Below are positions 23,919 through 33,696 of a stretch of DNA of 64,000 bases, in pieces; position 1 is the stretch's first letter, and each line of letters opens with the position of its first letter. Source of the DNA: an uncultured Flavobacteriales bacterium (GTDB lineage Bacteria > Bacteroidota > Bacteroidia > Flavobacteriales_E > Vicingaceae); contig CAJQOH010000014.1 of assembly GCA_905479915.1 (NCBI GenBank), positions 1-64,000 of the forward strand, read 5' to 3'. The notes beneath the pieces were generated by a model. The model was given only the letters and a program-made list of their open reading frames with translations. It had not been told where the DNA came from and made no database searches. The position numbers and the translations under genes were made by a program.

Positions 23919-24101
23919 ATGGCAAAGAGTAAATTAATAGCATTAGGAATTTTAGCAGTTATAGCATTCACATTTTTTCAGTGGGCATTTATCGAATTTT
24001 CGGTACAAACTCAATTGTTACAAGCATTATCTATGGCAGTAACAATAATTGGATCAGTAGTAGCTGTTTTCCTATTCAATAAGGGAGAATCTTCTCACTA
24101 A
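23919..24101 (+). CDS. Small two-helix membrane protein
   Basis: The 60-residue protein has a basic start (MAKSK), two hydrophobic segments (LIALGILAVIAFTFFQWAFI and ALSMAVTIIGSVVAVFLF) and a short polar tail (NKGESSH). It is preceded by a good promoter and AAAAGAATT, and followed by a strong terminator, so it is a real single-gene unit. No family is recognised. Confidence 0.7.
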   Translation: MAKSKLIALGILAVIAFTFFQWAFIEFSVQTQLLQALSMAVTIIGSVVAVFLFNKGESSH

Positions 24102-24146
24102 AGAGAATAAGCAAACATATAGAACGAAATACATTTTCGTTTAGAG

Positions 24147-24180
24147 AAGCATCTTAAGAAATTAGGATGCTTTTTCTTTT
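24147..24180 (+). terminator. Intrinsic terminator
   Basis: AAGCATC / GATGCTT stem with TTTTTCTTTT behind it. It stands between the convergent small membrane gene and the pseudouridine-synthase gene. Confidence 0.75.
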
Positions 24181-24184
24181 CTAG

Positions 24185-24889
24185 TTAATCCTTAAACAAT
24201 TCTCCAGCTTCTTTCCAAAGAGGGTCACCTGGATTTGGTTTAGCAACTATGCTAAAAGGTTCTTTTCCAACAGGGTGTAGGAACTCTATTTTTCTTGCAT
24301 GTAAACTAATGGATGCATCAGGATTAGAGCGATTAAATCCATATTTTAAATCTCCTTTTATAGGGCATCCAATAGTAGAAAGTTGAACTCTTATCTGATG
24401 GTGCCTCCCTGTTAAAGGTTTGATATTGAGCAGGTAATAGTTGTTGAATTGATGTTTTATTTTAAACTCTAATTCAGAGCGTTTTGCATCTTTATATTCA
24501 TGACTATAGGCCATGGACTTATTTTTTTGATGGTTCTTTTTGAGGTAATGAACAATGGTGTCAGCCGGTTTTGCAGGTTTGTTTTTTACAATGGCCCAAT
24601 ATGTTTTTTGAATTTCTTTATCATGAAACATTTTGTTCATTCTAGTTAGCGCTTTACTTGTTTTTGTAAAAACAACTATTCCGCTCGTAGGTCTATCAAT
24701 ACGGTGAGGGCTTCCTAGAAATACTTCTCCAGGTTTATTGTATTTAATTTTGATGTAATCTTTTACGATGTCAATTAAAGGCTTATCACCAGTTTTATCA
24801 CCCTGAACAATGTCTCCAGACCTTTTATTTACAACGATGAGATGATTGTCTTCAAATAAGACGTCAATATTAGGGAGTTGCTTAGACAT
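24185..24889 (-). CDS. RluA-family pseudouridine synthase
   Basis: The 234-residue protein consists of the catalytic domain only, without an S4 domain. It has VLFEDNHLIVVNKRSGDIVQG, the catalytic Asp65 in HRIDRPTSGIVVF, KTYWAIVKNKP and GRHHQIRVQL. These mark the RluA/RluC/RluD family, which isomerises uridine to pseudouridine in rRNA or tRNA. The exact target cannot be read from the sequence. It ends the minus-strand run panB - TPR/PD40 - this gene, with only 2 bp to the gene before it. Confidence 0.9.
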   Translation of the reverse strand: MSKQLPNIDVLFEDNHLIVVNKRSGDIVQGDKTGDKPLIDIVKDYIKIKYNKPGEVFLGSPHRIDRPTSGIVVFTKTSKALTRMNKMFHDKEIQKTYWAIVKNKPAKPADTIVHYLKKNHQKNKSMAYSHEYKDAKRSELEFKIKHQFNNYYLLNIKPLTGRHHQIRVQLSTIGCPIKGDLKYGFNRSNPDASISLHARKIEFLHPVGKEPFSIVAKPNPGDPLWKEAGELFKD

Positions 24890-24891
24890 CT

Positions 24892-26474
24892 TTACTTTTG
24901 AGGTTCTTCTATAGTATCAAATGAAACAGTAATGTTCTGTTGAACTTCTTTTTTATATTGTTTTCTACCAGCAACTATAAATGGTTTTTTAAAGTATCCT
25001 TTGCTTGGTATATCAATTTCGATATCATATCTACCAGGAGGTAGTGCCATTATGAAATCACCATTTGTAGGATGTACTTCATAAATACCATAAATTTCGT
25101 CAGAATTTTTCTTGAAAACTTCAATAATTAGAGCTTGGTTAAATATGTTTGAATCAGCATCAAGAACAAACCCTTTCACAATAGTGTAAGAAGGATCAGT
25201 ATCTTTAAAATCAACTCTGTAAATGTCTAAACCTCCATAAGAATCATCTTTATGCGTAGATACGTAAGCATACTTTTTATTTTTAGAAAATGAAATAGCC
25301 ATGTTGTTGTAGGCTGTATTTAATGGATATCCTACGTTTTGAGGTTTAGACCATTCTTTCTTAGAAAGGTCAAAATGAGATACAAAAATGTCATATCCTC
25401 CCATAGAATTTAACCCTGTAGATGAAAAGTGTAGGGTGTAGCCATTGTTACTTAAGTAGGGGTAAGCTTCATCATATGTTGTGTTAATGGTTTTTCCCAT
25501 GTTTACAGGATCTGCCCATTCTCCATTAGGTAGTTTTCTACAGATGTATAAATCTTGTCTGCCAATTCCTCCAGCTCTATCACTAGAAAAGATTAAGTAA
25601 TTACCATCATTAGATATGGTAGCAGATTCGTGCATTCCTTCATTGCTGTTGATCTTTTTTGATTTAATTGGAGTAGCTTTTTTGTAAGAAGATCTACTCT
25701 TTTTAGAGATTTGTAAGTTGTTTTTACTTTTTGGATTGTTAACATAATACAACATCAGATTTCCATCCTCAGACATTCCTGCAGTTTGTTCATTTCCGTA
25801 AGAGTTCGGCATTCCTATCGATCTTGCCTTGCTCCATTTACCGTATTTGTATTTTGACAGGTAAATATCTGAAGTGTAATATCCTTCTAAATCATAAATA
25901 CGTCCTGTAGTACCCATTCTTCTAGTAGTGTAAAGTAGCATACTTTCGTCAGGAGTAATCATTGGTATGTATTCTCTACCAGCAGAATTAATGTTTTTAC
26001 CGAGGTTTTCAAATTCAATATTAAGTGGCTTTTTATTAATGCTTTTGCATTGTTACACATCTCAATATTTCGATTAGAGATGTCTATTTCTTCTGCTTTT
26101 GCTCCAGTGGTTGCTATATACTTTTTGTATAAAGCAATGGCCTTATCATAACGGTTAGATAAGTGATATGCTCGAGCTAAATGGAAAGAAACTTCAATAG
26201 GTGTAGAAGGATCAGAAGCTACAGATTCTAATATTTTTATAGCATCTGCTACTTCATAAGTGTAAACAAGACAAGTACCAAAACGATATTTTAATTTCTT
26301 ATTGGTAAGGTCTTTTTTGTATTGGTCGCGGTAAATTTCTTTTGCTCGCTCATAGTTTTTGAGGTCGAACATTTTTCCAGGATTATTAGAAATTTCATAA
26401 TTCAATTTCTGGGCAAATACGCCTGTAGAAAAAAGAATGATAAAACAACAAGTGGTAAAGCGTCTTAATTTCAT
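24892..26474 (-). pseudogene. TPR-PD40 propeller envelope protein, interrupted by a -1 frameshift
   Basis: Two adjoining frames form one gene. The first (start 26474, signal peptide MKLRRFTTCCFIILFSTGVFAQ) contains TPR-like repeats (ERAKEIYRDQYKKDLTNKK, YDKAIALYKKY). The second (to 24892) contains PD40/WD40-like repeats (LIFSSDRAGGIGRQDLYI, LHFSSTGLNSMGGYDIFVS, YVSTHKDDSYGGLDIY) and a carboxypeptidase-regulatory-like domain. They join at 26030-26034, where the coding strand has five A; a sixth would restore KKPLNIEFENLGKNINSAGR and the rest. Such proteins usually belong to PorE-like envelope assemblies, though the OmpA domain is absent here. True mutation, phase-variable tract or sequencing error are all possible. 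Confidence 0.85.
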
Positions 26475-26511
26475 CTTTGAAAGATAATAATTTTCAGAGA
26501 TAAACTTTCTT

Positions 26512-27330
26512 TTAATATTGTTCTTTTTCGTTCGGGAAATCTTGAGATTTAACATCTCTAATGTAAGATTCAAACGCACCCTTCATTTCTTCATAAAGAT
26601 TGTGGTATCTTCTTAAAAATCTTGGGCTAAAATCATGCGTGATACCTAACATATCATGAACAACCAATACTTGACCATCTACACCGTTACCAGCACCAAT
26701 ACCAATAACGGGTATTTTAATTGCAGCAGCAACCCTAGTAGCGAGTTCAGAAGGTATTTTTTCCAATACTAAAGCAAAACAACCTGCTTCTTCTAACAAT
26801 TTAGCATCTGCAATTAATTTCTCTGCTTCTTCTTCTTCCTTAGCTCTAACTACATAGGTTCCAAACTTATAGATCGATTGTGGAGTTAGTCCTAAGTGTC
26901 CCATTACTGGAATTCCTGCAGAAAGAATTCTATTTACTGATTCTAAGATTTCATCTCCACCTTCCATTTTAACGGCATGAGCACCAGACTCTTTCATAAT
27001 TCTTATGGCAGAAGATAGTGCTTCAATAGAGTTTCCTTGGTATGTTCCAAAAGGCAAATCAACAACAACTAAAGCACGCTCTACAGCTCTAATAACTGAG
27101 GATGCATGATAGATCATTTGATCCAATGTAATTGGCAGGGTAGTTTCATGTCCTGCCATAACATTAGATGCAGAATCACCTACCAATATTATGTCAACAC
27201 CTGCACTATCAATAATTTTTGCCATAGAAAAATCATATCCAGTTAGCATAGATATTTTTTCGTTTCTCAACTTCATTTCCTGAAGAACATGAGTTGTAAC
27301 TCTTTTTACATTATTTGAATGAATAGACAT
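26512..27330 (-). CDS. panB: 3-methyl-2-oxobutanoate hydroxymethyltransferase
   Basis: The 272-residue protein matches PanB over its full length: [71 protein letters not shown] and HDMLGI. It transfers a hydroxymethyl group from methylene-tetrahydrofolate to 2-oxoisovalerate, the first step of pantothenate and coenzyme A synthesis. The frame of the next minus-strand gene could begin inside panB, but its signal peptide places that start 37 bp downstream of the panB stop. Confidence 0.95.
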   Translation of the reverse strand: MSIHSNNVKRVTTHVLQEMKLRNEKISMLTGYDFSMAKIIDSAGVDIILVGDSASNVMAGHETTLPITLDQMIYHASSVIRAVERALVVVDLPFGTYQGNSIEALSSAIRIMKESGAHAVKMEGGDEILESVNRILSAGIPVMGHLGLTPQSIYKFGTYVVRAKEEEEAEKLIADAKLLEEAGCFALVLEKIPSELATRVAAAIKIPVIGIGAGNGVDGQVLVVHDMLGITHDFSPRFLRRYHNLYEEMKGAFESYIRDVKSQDFPNEKEQY

Positions 27331-27363
27331 CTTAACCTTTCCTTTATTTTTTATTACCGCTTA

Positions 27364-27386
27364 ATACCAATACTTACCATTGGTAT
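27364..27386. promoter_or_regulatory. Perfect palindrome between divergent panB and DUF4249-like genes
   Basis: ATACCAAT, a 7-nt spacer and ATTGGTAT form an exact inverted repeat in the 138-bp divergent intergenic region. It may be a binding site of a dimeric regulator; no T-tract follows. Confidence 0.4.
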
Positions 27387-27468
27387 AATTTATTTGATGC
27401 AAAGCTACAAAATCTACTGGTTTATAATTAAAAATGATATTTTTGTATACATATATAAACTATAGATT

Positions 27469-28578
27469 ATGAATAGGCTGCTTTATACTTTGATTTTACT
27501 TGCTTCTGTGATGCTTTTTTCTTGCGAAACAGACATTGATGTTAATGCTCCCTATGAAGATATAACTGTTGTTTATGGTGTTGTTAATCCAGCAGATTCT
27601 AATCATTACATAAAAATTAATAAAGCATTTCTTGGAGATGTTAATGCATTGGATTTAGCTGCGGATGCGAATAACTTCAATTATACTGCAGATGAGATAG
27701 AAATTACTGTTGAAGAGGTTAACAATTCTAATGTGATAAAAACATTCTCTACTGGAGCAGGAACAGTAGTTAGAACTGTTAATGAAATTCCTAAAGATGC
27801 AGGTGTTTTTGACAATACTGATAATGTACTGTATAAATTTGTTGAACCTAATATAAATATAGCGAACGACTATAGAATTAAAATAGTGAATAAAGAAACA
27901 GGTAAAGAGGTTTCTTCAGAAACAGAAATTGTTGGAACATCATACATTGCTTTTCCAGCTTCTAGTAATTCTAATTTTAAGTTTTATATTGTTTCAGGTT
28001 CTTCAGGGAATTTCTTTGATGATACAAAAATTGGAATAACTACTGGTAATTCTGTAGGAAGAGGAAAAGCTACTCTTGTTTTTAATTATATAGAGCATTA
28101 TACAACTGCTAGTATGAAACCATCTGTTGCTAAATCAGTTGAAATGTATTTAGGAGAAGAGGTTGCATCAAGTTCATTAGGTGATGAATCATTAGAGTGG
28201 GGAATAGCAGGGTCAACTTTCTTTACGAATATTCAATCAGCTGTTGCTTTACCAAGTGAAGTTGCAGATTTTTCTCATAGAGAATTGGATAATATTTCTG
28301 TGAAATTTGAGGTTAGTGGTGCTGAATTAAGTACATATATTGCAGTAACTGCTCCATCCAATACCGTTAATCAGGATAAGCCTAATTATACCAACATAAC
28401 TAACGGAATAGGAGTGTTTTCTTCTGAAGGAGAATTAACATACATTTCGTCTAGAATACCAGCAAATGGATTTGTTAATGTTAGTCCTAATACAATAACT
28501 CATTTACAAAGCTTAGGCTTAGGTTTTTGTTTTGGTCTTCCAAGTCCTACGTCTTCTTATGAGTGTAATCAATTGTAA
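27469..28578 (+). CDS. DUF4249-like envelope lipoprotein
   Basis: The 369-residue protein starts with a lipobox signal peptide (ASVMLFSC, Cys19) followed by ETDIDVNAPYEDITVVYGVVNPADSNHYIKINKAFLG. That opening is typical of Bacteroidota DUF4249-type lipoproteins, which often accompany TonB-dependent receptors; no receptor is adjacent here. The rest is beta-rich with a C-terminal cysteine pair (LGFCFGLPS ... YECNQL). The function is unknown. A perfect terminator hairpin follows. Confidence 0.75.
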   Translation: MNRLLYTLILLASVMLFSCETDIDVNAPYEDITVVYGVVNPADSNHYIKINKAFLGDVNALDLAADANNFNYTADEIEITVEEVNNSNVIKTFSTGAGTVVRTVNEIPKDAGVFDNTDNVLYKFVEPNINIANDYRIKIVNKETGKEVSSETEIVGTSYIAFPASSNSNFKFYIVSGSSGNFFDDTKIGITTGNSVGRGKATLVFNYIEHYTTASMKPSVAKSVEMYLGEEVASSSLGDESLEWGIAGSTFFTNIQSAVALPSEVADFSHRELDNISVKFEVSGAELSTYIAVTAPSNTVNQDKPNYTNITNGIGVFSSEGELTYISSRIPANGFVNVSPNTITHLQSLGLGFCFGLPSPTSSYECNQL

Positions 28579-28600
28579 CAAATTGCTGTTATAATCTTTG
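28573..28600 (+). promoter_or_regulatory. Probable promoter of the pigment-cluster plus arm
   Basis: TTG at 28573 and TAATCTTTG at 28592-28600 fit the Bacteroidota -33/-7 pattern. The next gene is the MMPL fusion at 28667. A terminator-like hairpin lies between promoter and gene. Confidence 0.45.
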
Positions 28601-28621
28601 CGCTTCAAACTGAAATAAATT

Positions 28622-28657
28622 AATCAAACAAAGTTATATTTGTTTGATTTTTTATTT
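28622..28657 (+). terminator. Perfect 11-bp terminator hairpin
   Basis: AATCAAACAAA and TTTGTTTGATT pair perfectly around a 6-nt loop, followed by TTTTTATTTT. It ends the DUF4249-like gene but also lies downstream of the predicted promoter for the MMPL fusion, so it could act as an attenuator. Confidence 0.8.
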
Positions 28658-28666
28658 TAAGCATAA

Positions 28667-31600
28667 ATGTTTCCTACACTAATAAATAACAGTATTAATT
28701 TCTTTTCGAAAAGGAAGATATTGTTTGTGATTACTTTACTAGCAGTTTTAGGTGTTTTTGCGTTGGGAATACTTAGAATAAATGTTAACGAAAGCATATT
28801 TTCTATGTTGCCCAAAGGCAATTCATTTGAAAAGTTCAGTAAGCTAATAGATCAAGGAGAACTTACCAATCAGGTTGTATTTACTTTAGATATTGAAAAT
28901 GTTGAAGAAGAGCTCATTGTGGTTGCAGCTTCCTTTTCAGACTCATTAAATAAGTACGGTGCAGAATATTTAAAAGATGTAAAAATAGAAAGACCCAATG
29001 TTGAGACAGAAGTATTCAATTATTTCTATAGCAACCTTCCTGCATTTATTGATCAATCCTATTATGGTTTTATAGATGGTAAAATCCATAAAGATTCAGT
29101 AGGTCCAAACCTATCTGCAGCACAGCAAAATTTAGTATCTCCAGGTAGCTTTATATTTAGAGATTTTATTTTAAAAGATCCATTAGCCATCTCTTCTAAC
29201 TTTTTCAAAGATTTGAATGAACAAAACAATCTATCTAATTTAAATGTAGAGGATGGTTTTGTACTATCAGAAGATAGAAAACAATTAATGGTTACTGCTA
29301 AAACAGTATTTAATGCATCAGATAATAAAAAGAATATAGAATTGTATAATGCATTAAACATTCTTAAAAATAACTGGAATAAAGAGAGACAAAATAACCA
29401 GATGAGTTATTTTGGAACATTTCAAATAGGAGCAGAGAATGGTATACAAGTTAAAAAGGATACATTTTTAACACTGTTAATCACATTGGTTATCATCCTT
29501 TTAATTCTTTTTATTTTTTATAGAAAAATTATCATTCCAATTTACTTTATGTTGCCTCTAGTTTTTGGCGCTTCATTTGCAATGGGAATGATAGGCTTTT
29601 TTACAAGTGAAATATCTGGAATTTCTATTGCTACAGGAGCTGTTGTTTTTGGGATTATTTTAGATTATTCTTTTCATTTCTTTACGCATTTACAACATAC
29701 TAAGTCTATATCCAAAACCATTCAAGAGATTGCATCTCCGTTATTAACAGGCGGATTTACTACAATAATGGCCTTTGTAGCTTTGTTGTTTACCAATTCT
29801 AAAATCTTACAAGACTTTGGTTTATTTGCGGCACTTAGTTTAGCTGGTGCAGCATTTTTCACTTTAATGGGCTTACCAGTAGTACTTAATATATTTAAGT
29901 TCAAGTATGCAGAGACAGCTCGTGAACCATTGGGCTTAAATATTACTATCCCTAGAAAATATAGAAATGCATTTGTTGTAGGAGTGGTGTTGCTAACAGT
30001 TGTATTTTCTTATTACTCATCTGATGTTGAATTTGATGGAGATCTAGATAATCTGAGTTACCACAGTGAGAATTTAAAAGAACAAGAGAATAAATTAATT
30101 GGGATTAATCCTGAACTAGAAAAGAAACTCTACTTTTTTGCAGAAGCTTCTAATTATGAAGCTGCAAATATTGCCAACTTTAATTTATACAATAAGATAA
30201 AAGCGTTTGAACATGATGGAGAAATCAAATCATCATTTTCTACAAGTCAGTTTATCATACCAGACTCTGTAGCCAGTTATCGTTTTAAAATTTGGGAAGA
30301 CTATTGGTTATCTCATCAAGCAGAATTTCTAGTAAATCTTGATAAAACAGCTGATAGTTTAGGATTTAATGCTGCAGCATTTTCAGCATTTAAAAAGTGG
30401 ATCAATTCAACCTCAATTGAAAAAGTTGACAATAGTGAATTGTACAACTCGTTAGGTTTAACTGACTTTATCAATCAAAAAGAACATTCTACAACTTTTA
30501 TAACAACTGTTGTAGTCAATAAAAATTCGATTCAAAAAGTTCAAGAACAACTAACTAGTATCCCCGGAATATCTGCTTTTAATAGGGCAGAAGTAGCTAC
30601 AGATTTACTAACCACAGTAAAGGATGATTTTAACTTTATTCTTCTAGTTTCTTCTTTGCTAGTCTTTATTAGTCTATTAATTGTTTATGGAAGAATAGAG
30701 ATGGCGCTATTTACATTTATTCCTATGGTAATTAGCTGGGTATGGATTTTAGGTATTGCAGGAATGTTTGGACTTAAATTTAACTTTGTAAATATTGTTA
30801 TAGCAACGTTTATTTTTGGATTGGGAGATGATTTTAGCATTTTCGTTACAGATGGTTTACTCAATAAATACAAGTACAAAAAGAACACTTTAGGATCTTA
30901 CAATATGGCCATTATATTGTCGGCTCTAACTACAATGGTAGGGACCGGAGTTTTGTTTTTTGCTGAGCACCCTGCAATTCATTCGGTTTCTATTGTTAGT
31001 GTGCTGGGTATCTTATGCGTATTGTTGGTATCAATTGTTGTACAGCCATTTTTATTCGATTTGTTTGTTCAGGATAGAATTGACAAAAAGAAAATTCCCT
31101 TAACATTTTTAGCATTTGTTGTTTCATTGTTTGAATTCCCTTGGTTTGTGTTTGGATGTTTTGTGAACTATACTTTACTGGCTATTTTATTCATTCTTCC
31201 TTTTCCTAAAAAACATAAAAGATATGTGCTAAATACAGCACTGTCATGGTCTGCATGGAGTGTTATATATTCTGGATTCCATGTAAAGAAAAAAATAGAT
31301 AAAGCACATTTAGATCTAAAAACGCCATCCATTATTATTGCCAATCATACTTCTTTTTTAGATATTTTATTAGCATTATTACTACATCCTAAAATACTTA
31401 TTGTTGTGAAGGGTTGGGTGTACAATTCATTTTTATTTGGACCTATTGTTCGGTATGCGGGGTTTATTTATATTGGCGATGGACCAGAGGAAAACCTAAA
31501 CATTATCAGAGATCGCATCAAAAATGGCTATTCTATTTTGATATTCCCTGAAGGGGCTAGATCGAAAGATGATAAGATTAGACGTTTTCATAAAGGGGCA

Positions 31601-32485
31601 TTCTTTTTGGCAAAAGAATTAAATCTAGACATTACACCATTATTAATTCATGGCGCTTCTTATGTTTTGCCAAAAACAGAATATCTCGTAAAAGAGGGTA
31701 GTCTAAATATGAAAGTTTTACCAAGAATAAAAGCAAGTGATGCTACTTGGGGAGATACTTTTGGAAAACGAACTAAGTCGGTATCTAGCTACTTTAAGGA
31801 AGAGTATTTGAAATTTAAAGATGAGCAAGAATCGGCTAAAGAATTGTTTCCTAGAGTATTTGGGAACTTTGTTTATAAAGGTCCTCTGTTAGAATGGTAT
31901 TTAAAAATTAAATGGAAATTTGAATTTAAAAACTATGATTATTACAATACTTTGTTGCAAGGTAAAACAAGTGTGATAGATATTGGGTGTGGTTATGGTT
32001 ACTTATCTTATTTTTTACATTATAAAGATGAAGATAGAACAATTTTAGGGTTGGATTATGACGATGAAAAAATTGAAATTGCAAAAAATGGTTTTGATAA
32101 AACGGCAAACCTAAATTTTGAAGCAGTTGATGTTACTCGTTATGATTTTAAAACAGCTGATGCGATTTTAATCAATGATGTATTACATTATTTCTCGGAA
32201 GAGAAGCAGGCTAAGCTGTTAGAAAAGTGTGTTTTATCTTTGGCTGAGGGTGGTGTTTTAATAGTTAGAGATGGGATTACCGACCTAGAGGAAAGACATC
32301 AAAAAACAAAATTAACAGAATTGTTTTCTACCAAGCTTTTGTCGTTTAATAAAAAAGAAGAAAGCTTTCATTTCTTTTCGTCAGATTACATTAAAAACTT
32401 TGCAAAAAAACATAACTTGTCCTATCAAATGGAAGAGCAATCAAGTAAGACTTCAAATGTGTTGTTTATCTTGAAGAAAAGGTGA
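28667..32485 (+). CDS. MMPL/RND transporter - PlsC acyltransferase - methyltransferase fusion
   Basis: The 1272-residue protein joins three modules. Residues 1-860 form an MMPL-type RND exporter with two halves, each with one leading helix, a large periplasmic domain and five-helix bundles (about 265-415 and 660-800). Residues about 860-1060 are a PlsC acyltransferase (NHTSFLD with His894, FPEGARSKDD). Residues about 1095-1272 are a class I methyltransferase (VIDIGCGYGYLSYF, LGLDYDDEKI). In flexirubin and aryl-polyene clusters these activities occur as neighbouring or fused genes. The protein probably acylates and exports the polyene at the inner membrane. A frameshift is unlikely, as the frame is continuous. 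Confidence 0.88.
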   Translation: MFPTLINNSINFFSKRKILFVITLLAVLGVFALGILRINVNESIFSMLPKGNSFEKFSKLIDQGELTNQVVFTLDIENVEEELIVVAASFSDSLNKYGAEYLKDVKIERPNVETEVFNYFYSNLPAFIDQSYYGFIDGKIHKDSVGPNLSAAQQNLVSPGSFIFRDFILKDPLAISSNFFKDLNEQNNLSNLNVEDGFVLSEDRKQLMVTAKTVFNASDNKKNIELYNALNILKNNWNKERQNNQMSYFGTFQIGAENGIQVKKDTFLTLLITLVIILLILFIFYRKIIIPIYFMLPLVFGASFAMGMIGFFTSEISGISIATGAVVFGIILDYSFHFFTHLQHTKSISKTIQEIASPLLTGGFTTIMAFVALLFTNSKILQDFGLFAALSLAGAAFFTLMGLPVVLNIFKFKYAETAREPLGLNITIPRKYRNAFVVGVVLLTVVFSYYSSDVEFDGDLDNLSYHSENLKEQENKLIGINPELEKKLYFFAEASNYEAANIANFNLYNKIKAFEHDGEIKSSFSTSQFIIPDSVASYRFKIWEDYWLSHQAEFLVNLDKTADSLGFNAAAFSAFKKWINSTSIEKVDNSELYNSLGLTDFINQKEHSTTFITTVVVNKNSIQKVQEQLTSIPGISAFNRAEVATDLLTTVKDDFNFILLVSSLLVFISLLIVYGRIEMALFTFIPMVISWVWILGIAGMFGLKFNFVNIVIATFIFGLGDDFSIFVTDGLLNKYKYKKNTLGSYNMAIILSALTTMVGTGVLFFAEHPAIHSVSIVSVLGILCVLLVSIVVQPFLFDLFVQDRIDKKKIPLTFLAFVVSLFEFPWFVFGCFVNYTLLAILFILPFPKKHKRYVLNTALSWSAWSVIYSGFHVKKKIDKAHLDLKTPSIIIANHTSFLDILLALLLHPKILIVVKGWVYNSFLFGPIVRYAGFIYIGDGPEENLNIIRDRIKNGYSILIFPEGARSKDDKIRRFHKGAFFLAKELNLDITPLLIHGASYVLPKTEYLVKEGSLNMKVLPRIKASDATWGDTFGKRTKSVSSYFKEEYLKFKDEQESAKELFPRVFGNFVYKGPLLEWYLKIKWKFEFKNYDYYNTLLQGKTSVIDIGCGYGYLSYFLHYKDEDRTILGLDYDDEKIEIAKNGFDKTANLNFEAVDVTRYDFKTADAILINDVLHYFSEEKQAKLLEKCVLSLAEGGVLIVRDGITDLEERHQKTKLTELFSTKLLSFNKKEESFHFFSSDYIKNFAKKHNLSYQMEEQSSKTSNVLFILKKR

Positions 32486-32536
32486 ATTCTTCTATGTAAG
32501 AATAGTTGTGTGAATGAAAAATTATTTTAAAAAAAG

Positions 32537-33616
32537 ATGTTAAAAGAATACTACAGGGATGATTTAAATGCTAGAGAAGCTAAAGAGGAAATTCAGAAGT
32601 TAACCTTCTATCCAATGATGTTTCAGGCTAGTCGTATTATTAAAAGTACTGGAATTTTAAAGGAGGTATATTTAAATAAACGAAAAGGAATATTTCCTGC
32701 TGAAATAGCTGAAAAGCTAAATTTACCTTTGTATGGTGTTACCATTCTACTCGAAACAGGTTTAACAACAGGAATAACTTATTTAAAAAAGAATGATGCA
32801 TTTAGTCTTACTAAAATGGGGTACCACCTCCTTTTTGATGAGGCAACCAATGTGAACATGAATTTTACACATGATGTGTGTTACAATGCACTTTTTGATT
32901 TGGAAGAATCAATTTTGTCTGAAAAGCCGGCTGGTTTGAAAAAGATTGGTGTTGAAGCAGATACGATTTATCCTTATTTGTCTACGTTAGAAGATACGAT
33001 TAAAAAAAGTTGGTTTGAATTTGATCATTATTATTCTGATAGAGCTTTTCCGGATGCATTAAAAGTTGTATTTGAAGATAAACCCGCTCATATTGTTGAC
33101 ATAGGAGGAAATACGGGTAAATGGAGTATAGCTTGTTGTGGATTTAACGATGATGTTAAGATGACCATTATTGATCTTCCAGGACAATGGGAAAAAGCAA
33201 AAGAAAATATTATCTCATTGGGTCTTCAGGATAGAGTTTTTGGACAGGTTGGAGATGTTTTAAGCAAAGATTTATCGTTGCCTGAAAATGTTGATATTGT
33301 TTGGATGAGTCAGTTTTTGGACTGTTTCTCTAAGGAGCAAGTTGTTCATATTCTTTCCAATATTTGTAACAATATGGGAGATGATACATTGATATACATT
33401 CAAGACTTATTCTGGGATAGACAAAGAGATTTTGCTGCAGCTTATTCTTTGCATGGAACAAGTTTATACTTTACAGCTGTTGCCAATGGGAATAGTAAAA
33501 TGTACCATTCAAGAGATATGTATGAGATGATTGATGAAGCAAATTTAGAAGTAATAAAAGATGTGGATGAAGTTGGTAAATTTCATACCATTTTAAAATG
33601 TAGAAAAAAGAAGTAA
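32537..33616 (+). CDS. SAM-dependent O-methyltransferase (plant-type fold)
   Basis: The 359-residue protein has an N-terminal winged-helix-like dimerisation part (FPAEIAEKLNLPLYGVTILLETGL) and a C-terminal Rossmann domain with HIVDIGGNTGKWSIACCGF and DIVWMSQFLDCF. This matches O-methyltransferases of the Methyltransf_2 type. In the pigment cluster it may methylate the aryl head group or the polyene. It follows the MMPL fusion by 51 bp. Confidence 0.8.
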   Translation: MLKEYYRDDLNAREAKEEIQKLTFYPMMFQASRIIKSTGILKEVYLNKRKGIFPAEIAEKLNLPLYGVTILLETGLTTGITYLKKNDAFSLTKMGYHLLFDEATNVNMNFTHDVCYNALFDLEESILSEKPAGLKKIGVEADTIYPYLSTLEDTIKKSWFEFDHYYSDRAFPDALKVVFEDKPAHIVDIGGNTGKWSIACCGFNDDVKMTIIDLPGQWEKAKENIISLGLQDRVFGQVGDVLSKDLSLPENVDIVWMSQFLDCFSKEQVVHILSNICNNMGDDTLIYIQDLFWDRQRDFAAAYSLHGTSLYFTAVANGNSKMYHSRDMYEMIDEANLEVIKDVDEVGKFHTILKCRKKK

Positions 33617-33696
33617 TAACTTAATTAGTTTATTCACTTAACGGAAATGAGATATTTGCACTAGTCTATCTAGTGCTAGATTAAATAAAAGAATCA

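Noticed and set aside
25959-26579. A separate 206-residue TPR protein and a separate 356-residue propeller protein
   Set aside because: Adding one A at 26030-26034 fuses them to one standard protein, so two genes are unlikely.
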